From a virus: a DNA stretch of 51,443 bases. Of this stretch, positions 8,901 to 18,345 are shown piece by piece (the stretch's first letter is position 1; every line of letters starts with the position of its first letter). The stretch is from positions 1-51,443 of the IMG/VR virus record IMGVR_UViG_3300035698_018289, one strand, 5' to 3'. Position numbers and translations under genes: made by a program. The notes under the pieces are model-generated. The model was not told the origin of the DNA. It did not search any database and was given only the letters and a program-made list of their open reading frames with translations.

Positions 8901-11900
8901 AACAACTGTTGGTGAGGTTGTTGACGATATCATGGACGCAGACAGGGGGAATAAAGAAGAGGCTTCTTCCCCCTCAAATAAAAAGACCAAAATCCCAGAT
9001 GGCGATCTGGCCCTTGAAGGCAGCAAGGCTATTACAAAGCGTCTTGCCGCTGTCAATAAACAGATCAAAGCGAAGGAAGGCGTTTTTCCGCGTCAGCCTG
9101 GAGCACTGGAACGGCACAAAAAGGCCATTGCCAAGCTGAAAGATCGGGCCGAAGCCCTGACCGCTCGGTTGGACAGTCCGGCCAAAAAACCCGCAGCCGA
9201 GAAAAGCATCGACGGAACCGAGTATGTTGCTTCCTTTCCGGAGCAGGTTGAAACCAAAGAAAAAGCAGTCGAACCTGCAGCCGATATCGACCAGCAAAAC
9301 AGGGATGCGCTGCGAGATAAGGCCACAAGTGCCTATGCTCACACGTCACACAGCCCCGGCCAGCGTGCAAAAAGCGAAGTTGAATGGTACGACGCAGCCG
9401 TTAAAGAGATCGAGGACGTGCTGGAAAAAGAAGGCTCAGACAAGAGCAGGCCTTATCGCGCCGACGTAATGGAGGAATTTAAGAAAGATTACACAGCCAA
9501 GCGGATCAACGTGCTTAATGTCCGGTCTGGTGTCGTATCTTCCCACATTGCAGGCCGGAATAACTTTAATAAGAAACCGGCCGACCGTCGCGGAGCCGGC
9601 CTTGACCGGGCAGAGGACAATTTTTCAAAATGGCTTGAGACTGAAAAAAGGGCGATTTATAACGCGCAGGGTGTAACCGACACCCGCAATGCTGCTGCCG
9701 AGGTTAAAGCCGAGAAGAAGGCAGAAGTTAAGGGCAAAGTTGATATTATGAGAGTTATCGCCTGGACGAAGTTAAAACCGGGCGATCCGATTGACGTTGG
9801 CGGTACTGGTAATCCTGTTATAGCGGAAAAGAACCAGTTTTCGGTTGTAACAGAAACAGGTGGTAAGTGGACGCTTAAAGAGTTGCTGGGCATCCCGCAT
9901 ATCAAAGCCCGCAAGATCATGGCTGATTATAAAAACGGCCTGTATAGAGACCTGGACAAATTGCAAGAAAAGGCCAGCGCACCGAGGGAAGCAGCACCCA
10001 AGGCCCAGCCAGCCGACAAGAGCGATCGTCGAATAGTAGATCCCGCCATCGATGATGCCGGTACCGCGATCCGCAAACTTGGCGGCGTGAACAAAGCAGA
10101 CGCACTTAAGCAGTTTGGTCGGAGAATTACCGAGATTGACCAAAAAACAAACCGGGGCAAGGGATTAACCTTTGGCCTTCCGCTTATCAGTTTAAAAGGC
10201 ATGAGTGTAGCCGACATGGGTGCAAGTCTGGCCGAAATGGGCTATATAGGAGACGCAGACGGTAGAAACTGGACCGAACGCGACGTTGAGGAAGTTTTAT
10301 TTAAAGCGATAAACGGGGAACCGGTTTATTCCCGCCAGAATCAAAAAGCTTTCGGTGAAGCCGAAGAAGCTAAGCTGGCCCAGGCCGAAGAAAACCACTA
10401 TGCCGAGCAGGAACAAAAAGAGCTCGACCAAATAAGGGAGGATGCAGAAAATGACGGAGAATCAGCAGAAGATATTCGAGCGATTCAAGAAAGTGCTAAA
10501 AAAGAGATACATGCGGAAGCTGAAGCAGGTTCAGGCGCAACAGAGCAAGTAACAGCGAAAACCAAAGAATTGCTTGACGCTGACGGCTTTGATTGGGGAT
10601 CCGGTGAGCAGGCCGACAAAGAAGACTCTTTTGCTTTAACTTCCCCCAAGCAGAAAAAAACATCGGCACCCAAGCCAAAACAGAAGAATTTACTCGCCGT
10701 ACAAGCAGAGTTCCCCACAGGACCGCAGGACACCAGCGGCGAGGTCTTTGAATTTCCAGTTCCCGATACCCAATCTCAAAAGCTGTTTGATGGTGAAAAG
10801 CCAAAGACAGGCATTGAAATCCCAGCGAAAGACAGCGCGCTTACCTCAGAAACCGATATCCGCGATAGGATAAAAAGCATTGACCGTCAAATTGACGCAT
10901 TGGACTCCGTGCGGCGACCTTCAAGCAACAGCCTTAGTTTTGAGAAAAGACAGAACAAATACAAAGCGCTTAATGAGCGCAAGGCTATGTTGCAGAAACA
11001 GTTAAGCCAGCTGCACCCGGAATCAAAACCCGCATCAAAAAATGAAGAAAACAACCCGCAACAAGTTGAAAAACCTTCGGAAAGTAGTATCAAAAACCGG
11101 ATCAAAAACCGTGAAGAAAACCGTGAAGAAAACCGTGAAGAAAGCCGTGAAGAAAAAGCATGGGGCAAGCCGGAACAGCTGGCAGCAGCTCTAAAGGAAA
11201 CCCCCGTTGCGGCTAATGCGGCTAATGCGGCTAATACCCCTGAACTTTCAAAATCCGGGCAATATCCCCTTGCCGAGCACAATGCGGTTCTGGAGCGTGC
11301 TAAAGACGGCAAGCTATCGGTTGAGCAATATCAGGCAGCTTTCCAGCGGGCAGTTGATAATAGGGCCGAGATACAAGCCAGTTTCAACGCCATGACCAAG
11401 CAGCAGATTCTTGACGATCGCGGCGGGTATTTCGCATCCCGCTGGAAGAACGATAAAAAAGGCCAGATCGCCGGCGCAGCTACCAGCGACGTTATTTCTG
11501 ATTTCGCTATAGGGCGCGGCATTTCCTACACGATGGTAATCGGCGGGGGGATGAAAAACAGCGGGCACACCGCAGCCCTGAAAAAGATGGTTGCCGAAAC
11601 CGATCAGGCGATGCTGGATGGGTATGCTGCAGCCGTTGCCGAGAGTAAAGCAGCCAATGAAAAGAAATACGAAGGCGCGAAGGATCCCAAGACTTTTGAC
11701 GATTTTCGCACCTACTTTTCCCTGCAGGGCCAGCTTAAAGGCCAGACAGTCCGGCAGATATATCTGGAGCTCACACCAGAGCAGCAGGAAGCATTTGACA
11801 GGCTTTCCAGTGAGCTATCCCGCGAACAGCGCAAGAAGAACGAAGAAAGCTATAAAACAAGGGCCCCGCACGCGCCTACGATCGTTGAAGGCGAGGTAAT

Positions 11901-14900
11901 TGAAACCAAGCATACCAAAAAAGGGCATGACTTATTCGTTGTCCAGGCCGGAGAAAAGGTCGATCGTGAAATTTATAATGAATGGAACGGCACAGCGAAA
12001 CGCATGGGCGGCTACTATTCATCGTTTAGGGGCAGCGGAGCCGTTCCGGGATTCCAGTTTAAAACCCGCGAGAATGCCGATGCTTTCCTTGATTACCTGA
12101 AAGGTGAGACAGGTGCAGCACAAGACGTAATTAAGAAGCGCAGGAGCGAATTTGCGGACAATAAGGAGCAGTCTGCGGTAGAACGTCTGCGGGATATGGC
12201 TGCGAAGCTGATTGCCCGCGCTGATGCCGTTAAAAACCAAGACCGGAAAACAAATACCGCACGGCGGGCAGGAATGGCAGCAAACGCGGAAGCGGCAGCA
12301 GACACCGATATCGCCCTTGCCGGCACAATGGAGAACATCGCACGCGCCATCGAGGACGGTAAAGCCGATGAATTGGAGAAGGTCCGGCAGAAAGTACAGG
12401 TCGAATTTCTGCGCACAATGCTTAATCGCGCTTTTCAAGCTGAACTGGATTCAAAGTACGATTCTTATCAGGATCGGGAAAATCATAAGTATGATCAGCC
12501 AGAACCGTCGATTGCGCGGCATTTAACCTACCCGACGTACACCATGTATCGGTCTGATCTGGCGAACATGGCCCGGCAGCTGATTGAGATTACAGGCACA
12601 AAACAGCTGGGCACGGCAATATTAAAAAAAGCCGATGATAACACCGCAGCCTACAAGAAGTTTGTTAAAGCCAATATTACCGATGTAGCCGTATTTTCTA
12701 AGAAAGATGGCTCACACGCTGCCTTTTCTTCCATGCGCGCTGCAGCTGCATCAATCGAGGGATCCGGACTGAAAGGCCAAGCATTTGCTTTCAAAGTGAA
12801 GGCTGGTGAGTTTCTTGTAGTCATGTCTCCGTCAATGGCGAAAGAAAAAGGCGTATGGAATGGCGATGATGATGCCCGCGTTACGATCGGCCCGATTCTT
12901 GCCGGTAAGATTGCCAGCAAATTCAAGAAACTGAAAAAAGCAGGCATTAACATTCCCTGGCAGTTTGAAAGCGTACACGAACAGCGCACGCGATTAGAGC
13001 GTATGGGAATAGAGACCCCTTCAGAGCTGCGTGCCGCCATCAGGAAGTTTATAGCCTTACAGGAGGGGTACAAGGGCCCGGACAAAATCAAAGAGCTTGA
13101 GCGCGCTTTGGTGGGCCGACAAAACGACGGTATGGATTTCTTCCCGACACCTACAGCAACAGCGCAGGACATGGTTGAGACTGCAGGTATCGAGGAAGAT
13201 ATGCGTGTTTTGGAGCCATCTGCCGGCATGGGCCACATTGCTGAAATTATCCGAGCTGCAGGCGTGGATCCAGACGTGATTGAAATGTCCGGAAAGCGCA
13301 GGGAATTGCTCGAAGCAAAAGGCTTCAATGTAGTTAATGACGATTTTCTGGAATACTCAGACGTTTACGATCGCATTATTATGAACCCGCCATTTTCTAA
13401 ACGGCAAGATGCAGAGCACGTTCAGCATGCTTATGATCTACTCAGGCCGGATGGTCGTATCGTTGCGATCATGGGAGAAGGTGTATTTTTCGGGCAGGAC
13501 AAAAAGGCCGTTGCTTTCCGTGAATGGCTGGATGAAGTTGGCGGCACATCGGAGAAATTGGAAGAAGGCACGTTTAACGATCCGTCGCTGCCGGTAAACA
13601 CCAGCGTAAACGCCAGATTGGTGGTTATTGACAAAGCCAAAGTTGCAGACTATAAAGGAGACACCGACCTTAAATCTTTTGAATCACCGAGAAAGCAGCT
13701 ATACCCGCATGAAACCCTACTTGATAATATCGAATCCGCCGCGAAAGTTATACGATCTGCGGCAAGAGAGCTTCGGGCCGGAAGCAGACGCTCAAGCATC
13801 CCGATGGTGCAAGCTGCCAGAGTACGGTATTTGGGTCGAGACTTTAGTCCTACTTTCGCCAGCAAAATCGCGCAAAACCTCAGAGAGCAAGGAAAATCCG
13901 TCCTTGTAGGCCATACCATTGAAAATGGCTACGATCTTGGCATGTTGGGCCAGGTATTCAGAAACCCCCGATTTGAAAGCATGTACGCTATTTTTGTCGA
14001 TGATTCTGGTAAGATAATCGACTATACCGGCATGTCCTCCCGCCTTCCCGACCAAGTTTCTACCACCTTCACAGACCAGGGGAAGAAAAAGCATCTTGCT
14101 AATTATCTTCGAGAGCAGATGTTGCGGCACGGTGCGGCAAATTACTATTTAATGCACAACCACCCTACCGGAGATCCAAAGGCTTCTCAGATAGATATAG
14201 ACCTGACTGCAAATATTGCAAAGCAGGTGCCGGGCTTTATAGGCCATGTAATCATAAATTCCAGCAAGTTTTCAGTGCTTACGACCACAAAGCCAAACAG
14301 TATGCCGACGTGGAAATGGGAGCAAGGGCAGCGCGACAAAAACAAAACTCCTATTGGCGAAGTGATTTCACAGGTACACCGGCCTGATTTCTTGCTTGAA
14401 GCAGCCATTGAGCATGATCTGCTGGGCGTTGAGCTGACCGGCAATGATGGCGGCAGGCAAGCAACCCTTACCCAGCTGGCAGAGATTGGTAAGCAGATTC
14501 AGGCCAGTCCGAAAAAAGCTACGGTGTTACTCACAAGCGCCGGGCTAAAAGTGCGTGCGGTTCTTAATGTTGAAATGAGCTCGCTTGAAGATCCTATTGC
14601 AGCCAAAAAGCTGATAAATAAACACATGCGCATGAATGGTGCGTCTGCAGCCCTTGCATATTTCCCCGAAGGCACGGAAGTTTCACGCGACATGATGCGG
14701 AACGGCCCGTTTATCGATGTGATCACCCTGGCCGAGGATCCGCTTGTCTGGTCAGGAGAAGTGGGTTTTTACAATAAAAAGGATCAGCTGTCAGACGGAA
14801 GCCCTATAAGCGAGAAGGTTGCCGAAGAAACAAAGGAATACGCCGGGCCGGAGGAAACCAAAAAACCTGAACGATCCGTAACCGTCGAGCGTGATGCGAA

Positions 14901-17802
14901 GGGTAAGCCCACTTTAAAGTTTGATCGCGGCGGCAAACGCAGCCCGGAAGCTATAAAGAAAAAATATCAGGATTATCTTGCCGCACTGAAAGAAACCAAG
15001 GCAACAGAACCCCCTACCAAATTAGCGGCAGCGAAACAGGGGTACCGTTATGGTAAGAGCGAAGCCATTGCTGGCATGCGGCACGATTTAAGCTATAAGA
15101 CTAAAACCGTTGCGCAAACGCAAAAACTTCTCAAGATGTATATTACCAAGATGCTGCCAAAAAGCGAACGTGCTGACCTGAATTCCCGCCTGCTCAAGAT
15201 CCTGCCGACGAATACCGAAGCCCGTAACCAGAAGTTATTAGGGGAAGTTTTGACCCGCACGCAGGAGATAAAAGAAAGGGTTGACCGCAAGGCATTAACC
15301 GATGAAATTAAAGAACAAATTCGCCGCGCACAGCCTGGCGGTAAAAAGCGCCCGATCAATTATAAAACTACCCCTGAAACGATAAAGATTATCACCCGCA
15401 TAGAGCAGGGATTGAACAAAAATTACCAGGATGCCCGCGATAAGATTGCAGCCAATATGCAGGCATGGCAAGCCCAAGGCCAGGACGGAGCGCCAAGGCT
15501 CTCTCCTGAACAAATGGAACATCTCCGGCAGGAAAACTTTTACCTTTCCATGCAGGGCATTCGAGACATGCCAATTACCGAACTGCGCAAAACGCTGTCA
15601 GCCATATATGATATTCAGCAGGGCGGCAGATTGGAACGCGCAATAAACGACAAAGAGATTCAAGAGGAAATGGACGCGGTTACTGAACAGGTTTTCTCAA
15701 TTCTGACCAACAAGAAGGGCTTTAAGAAGGGGCATCAGTCACGCAGCTCAAAAAGCCTTGAAGCAAAAAAAGGCTTCGTTGATAAGCTGTTCAACTGGCA
15801 GTATGGCGTTGATAGCCTGCTTGACAAGCTCTCAAAACACGAAAACGCGAAGCAGTATCAAGGATTTTTAAGTAAGTATTTTGGCGACAAAATCCACAAT
15901 GCTACCAATGATGAAGCTAACGGCGTTAAAAACACCTTGGATAAAGTCCATGAGAACTTCGGCCGGATATTTAAAGTTAGCTCGAAGAAGGATGTTAGCA
16001 AGGCCCTGAACCGGCTCAATGAAACTATCAGCATAGGTTTCGTGAACGCTGATGGCGTGAAGATTGAAGGCAAAGACGCTGAAATGACGCGGGATCAGGC
16101 AATTAAAAAGATTATGGAATGGCGGGATCCTTCCCTGCGCGATACTTTCCTTGGCTATGCCGATGATAAAGGCGCGTCAATGGGTATGCGCTGGACGGAA
16201 AAATACCTGCAGGACATTGAAAGCGAGCTCACAACCGAGGAAAAGGCATGGGCACAGTGGCAGCTTGATTTTTACAATGAATACTATGACCGGGTTAATG
16301 CGGTCTACGAGAAGATTTTTAACGTATCGCTGCCAAAGAATGAGTTTTATTCCCCGATTGTGCGGGATAAGAACGCAGAAATCCCGGAAATGATTTTAAA
16401 CTTCAGGGAACGCTTTGGCCGGGGATCTACTTTGAGCAAGGCCCACCTGAGCCGCGTGCCGAACATGGGCAAACTGGAGTTTGTCGGCGCGACGGAAACC
16501 CTCTATAGCCATATTGTACAGATGGAGCACTTCGTTGCCTGGACAGAACCGATAAACACCCTGCGCAAAGTTTTCAATAGCCACAAGATACAAAAATCGA
16601 TCAGCCAATATCATGGCCGCGATATGCAAAATCAGCTGTACGTTATGATAGACCAGCTCGCGCGCGGTGGTGTTGAAAAAGCAAAAACCATGCGGGTGCT
16701 CGATAAGGTTAGGACGAACTTCACAAAGTCTGTACTGGCAGTTAATCCGCTTGTAATGCTCAAGCAGATTCCGTCTGTAATGGCGTTTTCAACAGAAATG
16801 TCGATCCCTGAGTTTACAGGCGGAGTGCTGGACTTCTGGACCAATCCCATTGCGCACCATCGGGAATTGATGAAGAAGTCAACGTCATATCGCCGGAGAC
16901 ACACAGAGGGTTTTGAGCGTGACATTCGCGCTGCATTAAAGAAAAAATGGACAAAGCAGTTTGTCGGGGCCTCTTCCTTGACGGATAAGTTGATGTTCAC
17001 AATCCGCGCTGGTGATAAGTTTGCAACCGCGCAGGGCATGTGGGCAGCATACAGGGCCGGGATCAAAAACGGTAAGAGCGAAGCTGACGCGATACGGGAT
17101 GCTGAAATGCTGATGAATCGCACGCAGCCAACAGGTGATCTTGCGACCATGGGCCGCGCTCAACGTGAAGGTTCCTGGATGAAGTTGCTCACCATGTTCC
17201 AGAATCAGCCCAACAAATATTTTCGGATCATTGCTGACAATATGCGCAACATGAAGCATGGCCGTCAAAGTGTGACGAAAGGTGCTTATAATATAACCCT
17301 GGCCTGGGCTGTCCTGCCTATGCTGTTTCAGCTCATGGCCGACCGGGATTGGGATAATGAAAACCAACTCCGTGCGATATTGCTTGGCCCGCTTAATCAC
17401 ATGCTGGTATTCGGCTCTTTTGTGAAGTGGTTAAGCGGCATGGTTGTGGGCGAAAACTTCAATTATTCTGTCTCCCCGGTTGTTTCCATGCTCGATGATG
17501 TACGCTTTGGAATTCAAAAGGTGAACAAAAAGAAGTTGGACAACGACGATGTTGAGGAAATCATGTGGCGTTTTGCCGAAGTTGCTGGAGGTTTAACCGG
17601 AACGCCTGCACCTTTTGCCAAGAAAGTGCGCAGGGCTGTTAAAAACAAAGATCCGCAGCAGGTTCTTTGGTCGGAATACACGTTAAATAAGGCGCGAGGG
17701 ATTAAGGAAAAACGGAAATCGAGTAAAAGTAAATCTTTGTTGGACGGAAGTGGGAAAAAATCACTTTTTAGCGGAGAAAGGAAAAGTCTGCTGGATCCAT
17801 AA
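5929..17802 (+). CDS. Giant 3957-aa DarB-like ejection protein: adenine methyltransferase + JAB/RadC-like + large polyvalent protein domains
   Basis: ATG after AAGGAGTGGCCC. One intact 11.9-kb frame, nearly a quarter of the window. Visible order: short D-E-E-L repeats (near residues 7, 137, 606); hydrophobic Gly/Ala segment about 232-275; acidic P/A/E linker with coiled coils carrying a GVRG motif (near 700 and 910); a large-polyvalent-protein-type domain about 1150-1245; tandem REEN linker about 1726-1742; another such domain about 1800-1975; a GHDLFVV / GGYYSSFRG module about 1990-2055; an N6-adenine methyltransferase with motif I LEPSAGMGHI near 2429 and motif IV NPPF near 2485; a JAB/RadC-like metallopeptidase fold with HNHPTGDPKASQID near 2741-2755; and a long C-terminal helical domain (about 3280-3900) like those ending other giant phage ejection proteins. 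Family knowledge: P1 DarB and relatives are packaged and injected to blunt restriction. Ejection with the DNA and protection from restriction are inferred. Confidence 0.8.
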   Translation: MSDLSHLTDEELNQMLATTDPQQPAGDQSSFDPDGPGYDDATADQIIAKYPLTVSKPDKFEGQTVKNEGSFQSWQWHPEENDYKVHGGSFDGSTGMLLKGKGHATFDLAAQEEERLGNEIYKNETDGRYYTRKKLNQVSDEELNRLLAEARETPEKPDLGFFDNVFENSANLAQSAGYGAVGSVGNIMVGDGVRDSSLWNRAGRKMQDYSSEGLEDIPDGLYKNTGTSIGVSSPGIALAFPGRAIGALVGSAAGPAGTVVGAAVGAGAASYWPMYASARGGFYNDAFDEETRRVGRELTDAEYAAWEKRIAPMANEYARWEAIGEAIGNTALFGAGKIPAKSILSGTLGQFGKRSAGWTTKFIVEHPKLTKLMAEPMKFAGGLVGEGIGEVITEVKQTPIAYKAGLADSPNVSIGDAARGVMPTVTLQSAIMWPITRFLGGASASQKRRMKTGDTAEDTVNQSADEFDIQFGSDEEINEIAETVKDLELLVESGQVTPDDLIENAEYLEKNHPDDARSQVLAGMIRDLASDAQEGLEAAGTAGQDTLIDTSEDNLPPLYRDENGEEIIEPSAWEGMPASRNAAQRERQGPQEAAPQNIPLAQQDITQLSDVELEALLDAAELQEEAFNPAHESARVLEAGAVREDNLRQSPAGAQGLQAQLAQQEDPNAGNTENDQNQGPAGLQSDQEVVPDQTEIQTLKGQLAELQGVRGAAAGRQKINLKARIAEIGTEAAYNDPNRLPYEASDHPLEFMLDQYNDGSIGTINDFVPEIESMLDDGLINDKELRISVDNYHRAVRADTEEYGKRSGLPEEAGEKFIAELERVVEAEKAGSAPAAAVPKEATPALPEAVAPVEGSAPSLDFNLDTKLPALSEHWDAEWQRSEALGEKNQPEVKALNEQIAALKGVRGAKASQQKKELRAQIDELESGPANIQGAAESAVVDAQERLRDVVISKVKERVSDSEQAEQITDDIMEDLTNPRQYEGYGPNWSKTTVGEVVDDIMDADRGNKEEASSPSNKKTKIPDGDLALEGSKAITKRLAAVNKQIKAKEGVFPRQPGALERHKKAIAKLKDRAEALTARLDSPAKKPAAEKSIDGTEYVASFPEQVETKEKAVEPAADIDQQNRDALRDKATSAYAHTSHSPGQRAKSEVEWYDAAVKEIEDVLEKEGSDKSRPYRADVMEEFKKDYTAKRINVLNVRSGVVSSHIAGRNNFNKKPADRRGAGLDRAEDNFSKWLETEKRAIYNAQGVTDTRNAAAEVKAEKKAEVKGKVDIMRVIAWTKLKPGDPIDVGGTGNPVIAEKNQFSVVTETGGKWTLKELLGIPHIKARKIMADYKNGLYRDLDKLQEKASAPREAAPKAQPADKSDRRIVDPAIDDAGTAIRKLGGVNKADALKQFGRRITEIDQKTNRGKGLTFGLPLISLKGMSVADMGASLAEMGYIGDADGRNWTERDVEEVLFKAINGEPVYSRQNQKAFGEAEEAKLAQAEENHYAEQEQKELDQIREDAENDGESAEDIRAIQESAKKEIHAEAEAGSGATEQVTAKTKELLDADGFDWGSGEQADKEDSFALTSPKQKKTSAPKPKQKNLLAVQAEFPTGPQDTSGEVFEFPVPDTQSQKLFDGEKPKTGIEIPAKDSALTSETDIRDRIKSIDRQIDALDSVRRPSSNSLSFEKRQNKYKALNERKAMLQKQLSQLHPESKPASKNEENNPQQVEKPSESSIKNRIKNREENREENREESREEKAWGKPEQLAAALKETPVAANAANAANTPELSKSGQYPLAEHNAVLERAKDGKLSVEQYQAAFQRAVDNRAEIQASFNAMTKQQILDDRGGYFASRWKNDKKGQIAGAATSDVISDFAIGRGISYTMVIGGGMKNSGHTAALKKMVAETDQAMLDGYAAAVAESKAANEKKYEGAKDPKTFDDFRTYFSLQGQLKGQTVRQIYLELTPEQQEAFDRLSSELSREQRKKNEESYKTRAPHAPTIVEGEVIETKHTKKGHDLFVVQAGEKVDREIYNEWNGTAKRMGGYYSSFRGSGAVPGFQFKTRENADAFLDYLKGETGAAQDVIKKRRSEFADNKEQSAVERLRDMAAKLIARADAVKNQDRKTNTARRAGMAANAEAAADTDIALAGTMENIARAIEDGKADELEKVRQKVQVEFLRTMLNRAFQAELDSKYDSYQDRENHKYDQPEPSIARHLTYPTYTMYRSDLANMARQLIEITGTKQLGTAILKKADDNTAAYKKFVKANITDVAVFSKKDGSHAAFSSMRAAAASIEGSGLKGQAFAFKVKAGEFLVVMSPSMAKEKGVWNGDDDARVTIGPILAGKIASKFKKLKKAGINIPWQFESVHEQRTRLERMGIETPSELRAAIRKFIALQEGYKGPDKIKELERALVGRQNDGMDFFPTPTATAQDMVETAGIEEDMRVLEPSAGMGHIAEIIRAAGVDPDVIEMSGKRRELLEAKGFNVVNDDFLEYSDVYDRIIMNPPFSKRQDAEHVQHAYDLLRPDGRIVAIMGEGVFFGQDKKAVAFREWLDEVGGTSEKLEEGTFNDPSLPVNTSVNARLVVIDKAKVADYKGDTDLKSFESPRKQLYPHETLLDNIESAAKVIRSAARELRAGSRRSSIPMVQAARVRYLGRDFSPTFASKIAQNLREQGKSVLVGHTIENGYDLGMLGQVFRNPRFESMYAIFVDDSGKIIDYTGMSSRLPDQVSTTFTDQGKKKHLANYLREQMLRHGAANYYLMHNHPTGDPKASQIDIDLTANIAKQVPGFIGHVIINSSKFSVLTTTKPNSMPTWKWEQGQRDKNKTPIGEVISQVHRPDFLLEAAIEHDLLGVELTGNDGGRQATLTQLAEIGKQIQASPKKATVLLTSAGLKVRAVLNVEMSSLEDPIAAKKLINKHMRMNGASAALAYFPEGTEVSRDMMRNGPFIDVITLAEDPLVWSGEVGFYNKKDQLSDGSPISEKVAEETKEYAGPEETKKPERSVTVERDAKGKPTLKFDRGGKRSPEAIKKKYQDYLAALKETKATEPPTKLAAAKQGYRYGKSEAIAGMRHDLSYKTKTVAQTQKLLKMYITKMLPKSERADLNSRLLKILPTNTEARNQKLLGEVLTRTQEIKERVDRKALTDEIKEQIRRAQPGGKKRPINYKTTPETIKIITRIEQGLNKNYQDARDKIAANMQAWQAQGQDGAPRLSPEQMEHLRQENFYLSMQGIRDMPITELRKTLSAIYDIQQGGRLERAINDKEIQEEMDAVTEQVFSILTNKKGFKKGHQSRSSKSLEAKKGFVDKLFNWQYGVDSLLDKLSKHENAKQYQGFLSKYFGDKIHNATNDEANGVKNTLDKVHENFGRIFKVSSKKDVSKALNRLNETISIGFVNADGVKIEGKDAEMTRDQAIKKIMEWRDPSLRDTFLGYADDKGASMGMRWTEKYLQDIESELTTEEKAWAQWQLDFYNEYYDRVNAVYEKIFNVSLPKNEFYSPIVRDKNAEIPEMILNFRERFGRGSTLSKAHLSRVPNMGKLEFVGATETLYSHIVQMEHFVAWTEPINTLRKVFNSHKIQKSISQYHGRDMQNQLYVMIDQLARGGVEKAKTMRVLDKVRTNFTKSVLAVNPLVMLKQIPSVMAFSTEMSIPEFTGGVLDFWTNPIAHHRELMKKSTSYRRRHTEGFERDIRAALKKKWTKQFVGASSLTDKLMFTIRAGDKFATAQGMWAAYRAGIKNGKSEADAIRDAEMLMNRTQPTGDLATMGRAQREGSWMKLLTMFQNQPNKYFRIIADNMRNMKHGRQSVTKGAYNITLAWAVLPMLFQLMADRDWDNENQLRAILLGPLNHMLVFGSFVKWLSGMVVGENFNYSVSPVVSMLDDVRFGIQKVNKKKLDNDDVEEIMWRFAEVAGGLTGTPAPFAKKVRRAVKNKDPQQVLWSEYTLNKARGIKEKRKSSKSKSLLDGSGKKSLFSGERKSLLDP
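11107..11154 (+). repeat. Tandem 12-bp repeat x4 (REEN linker)
   Basis: AACCGTGAAGAA repeated four times, the last unit with one change (AGCCGTGAAGAA), coding for NREE units in the giant protein. It sits between two domains and is probably a flexible charged linker expanded by slippage. Confidence 0.9.
11209..11235 (+). repeat. Tandem 9-bp repeat x3
   Basis: GCGGCTAAT three times in a row, coding for AAN AAN-type alanine-rich residues in the same inter-domain linker of the giant protein as the 12-bp repeats. Confidence 0.9.
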
Positions 17803-17858
17803 AATACAAGTTGCTTTTAATGCTAATCTTTGAAAAGTTAGTAGTAAATTAGTAATTA
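17801..17858 (+). promoter_or_regulatory. Putative promoter for fibre/lysis genes
   Basis: The AT-rich gap after the giant gene holds TTGAAA (17830-17835), a 17-base spacer and TAATTA (17853-17858), a plausible sigma70-type promoter 26 bases before the next start. Its upstream edge carries AAAATACAAGTTGC (17801-17814), a 14-base string repeated exactly at 45946-45959 beside another candidate promoter. No transcript data; the assignment rests on these matches. Confidence 0.4.
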
Positions 17859-17883
17859 AACAGTTTTAACCGGAGGACAATCG

Positions 17884-18336
17884 ATGAAAACCCTGATTTT
17901 GCTTGCCTTTTTACTCTTATGTCTTTGCATCCCAACTACTAATTTATTCGCGCAAGCCGCGCAGTTCAAGCAGGTATCGTTCATTGTTTCGGGAGAATCC
18001 GAAACTGATTTTACCGTTTCTGATGGCGTTGCGCTGTATTCGGATCCGGTCGGTGTGCTGGGCCGGGGAGCAATGAGCTATGTGTGTAATTATGCCGCGC
18101 CTGTTGCCCTGGCATTATATGTTGAGATTCAGGATCCAGTTACCGGGGCTTTTGTTAATGTAGGAGGTTCTGACTTCCTTGCCGATACTCTGCCGATCAC
18201 GGCTGCATCTGGTGCAACCGCAGAAGGGCGGTCTGAACGGATCGCGGGCCTGCCGGTCGCAAATGTTATCCGGTTCAAGTTGGTTGCAACAGGTGACGAT
18301 GTTGAAGTTAATGGCTTTTATTTAATCCTTCCATAG
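17884..18336 (+). CDS. Exported virion-associated protein of unknown function
   Basis: 150 residues, ATG eight bases after GGAGGACAATCG... ribosome site. It begins with a classical export signal: KT at the N-terminus, hydrophobic core LILLAFLLLCLCI, and a likely cleavage site after NLFAQA. The mature part is a beta-rich domain of about 125 residues (FKQVSFIVSGESETDFTVS, PVALALYVEIQDPVTGAFV). It is followed nine bases later by a beta-helix protein that also has a signal peptide. Possibly a fibre accessory or a protein placed in the host envelope; no family recognised. Confidence 0.65.
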   Translation: MKTLILLAFLLLCLCIPTTNLFAQAAQFKQVSFIVSGESETDFTVSDGVALYSDPVGVLGRGAMSYVCNYAAPVALALYVEIQDPVTGAFVNVGGSDFLADTLPITAASGATAEGRSERIAGLPVANVIRFKLVATGDDVEVNGFYLILP

Positions 18337-18345
18337 AGGTCTATT

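Noticed and set aside
11107-11235. Tandem short repeats as a possible CRISPR or origin iteron array
   Set aside because: Units are 12 and 9 bp, contiguous without spacers, and in frame in the linker of the giant protein; they are coding slippage repeats.
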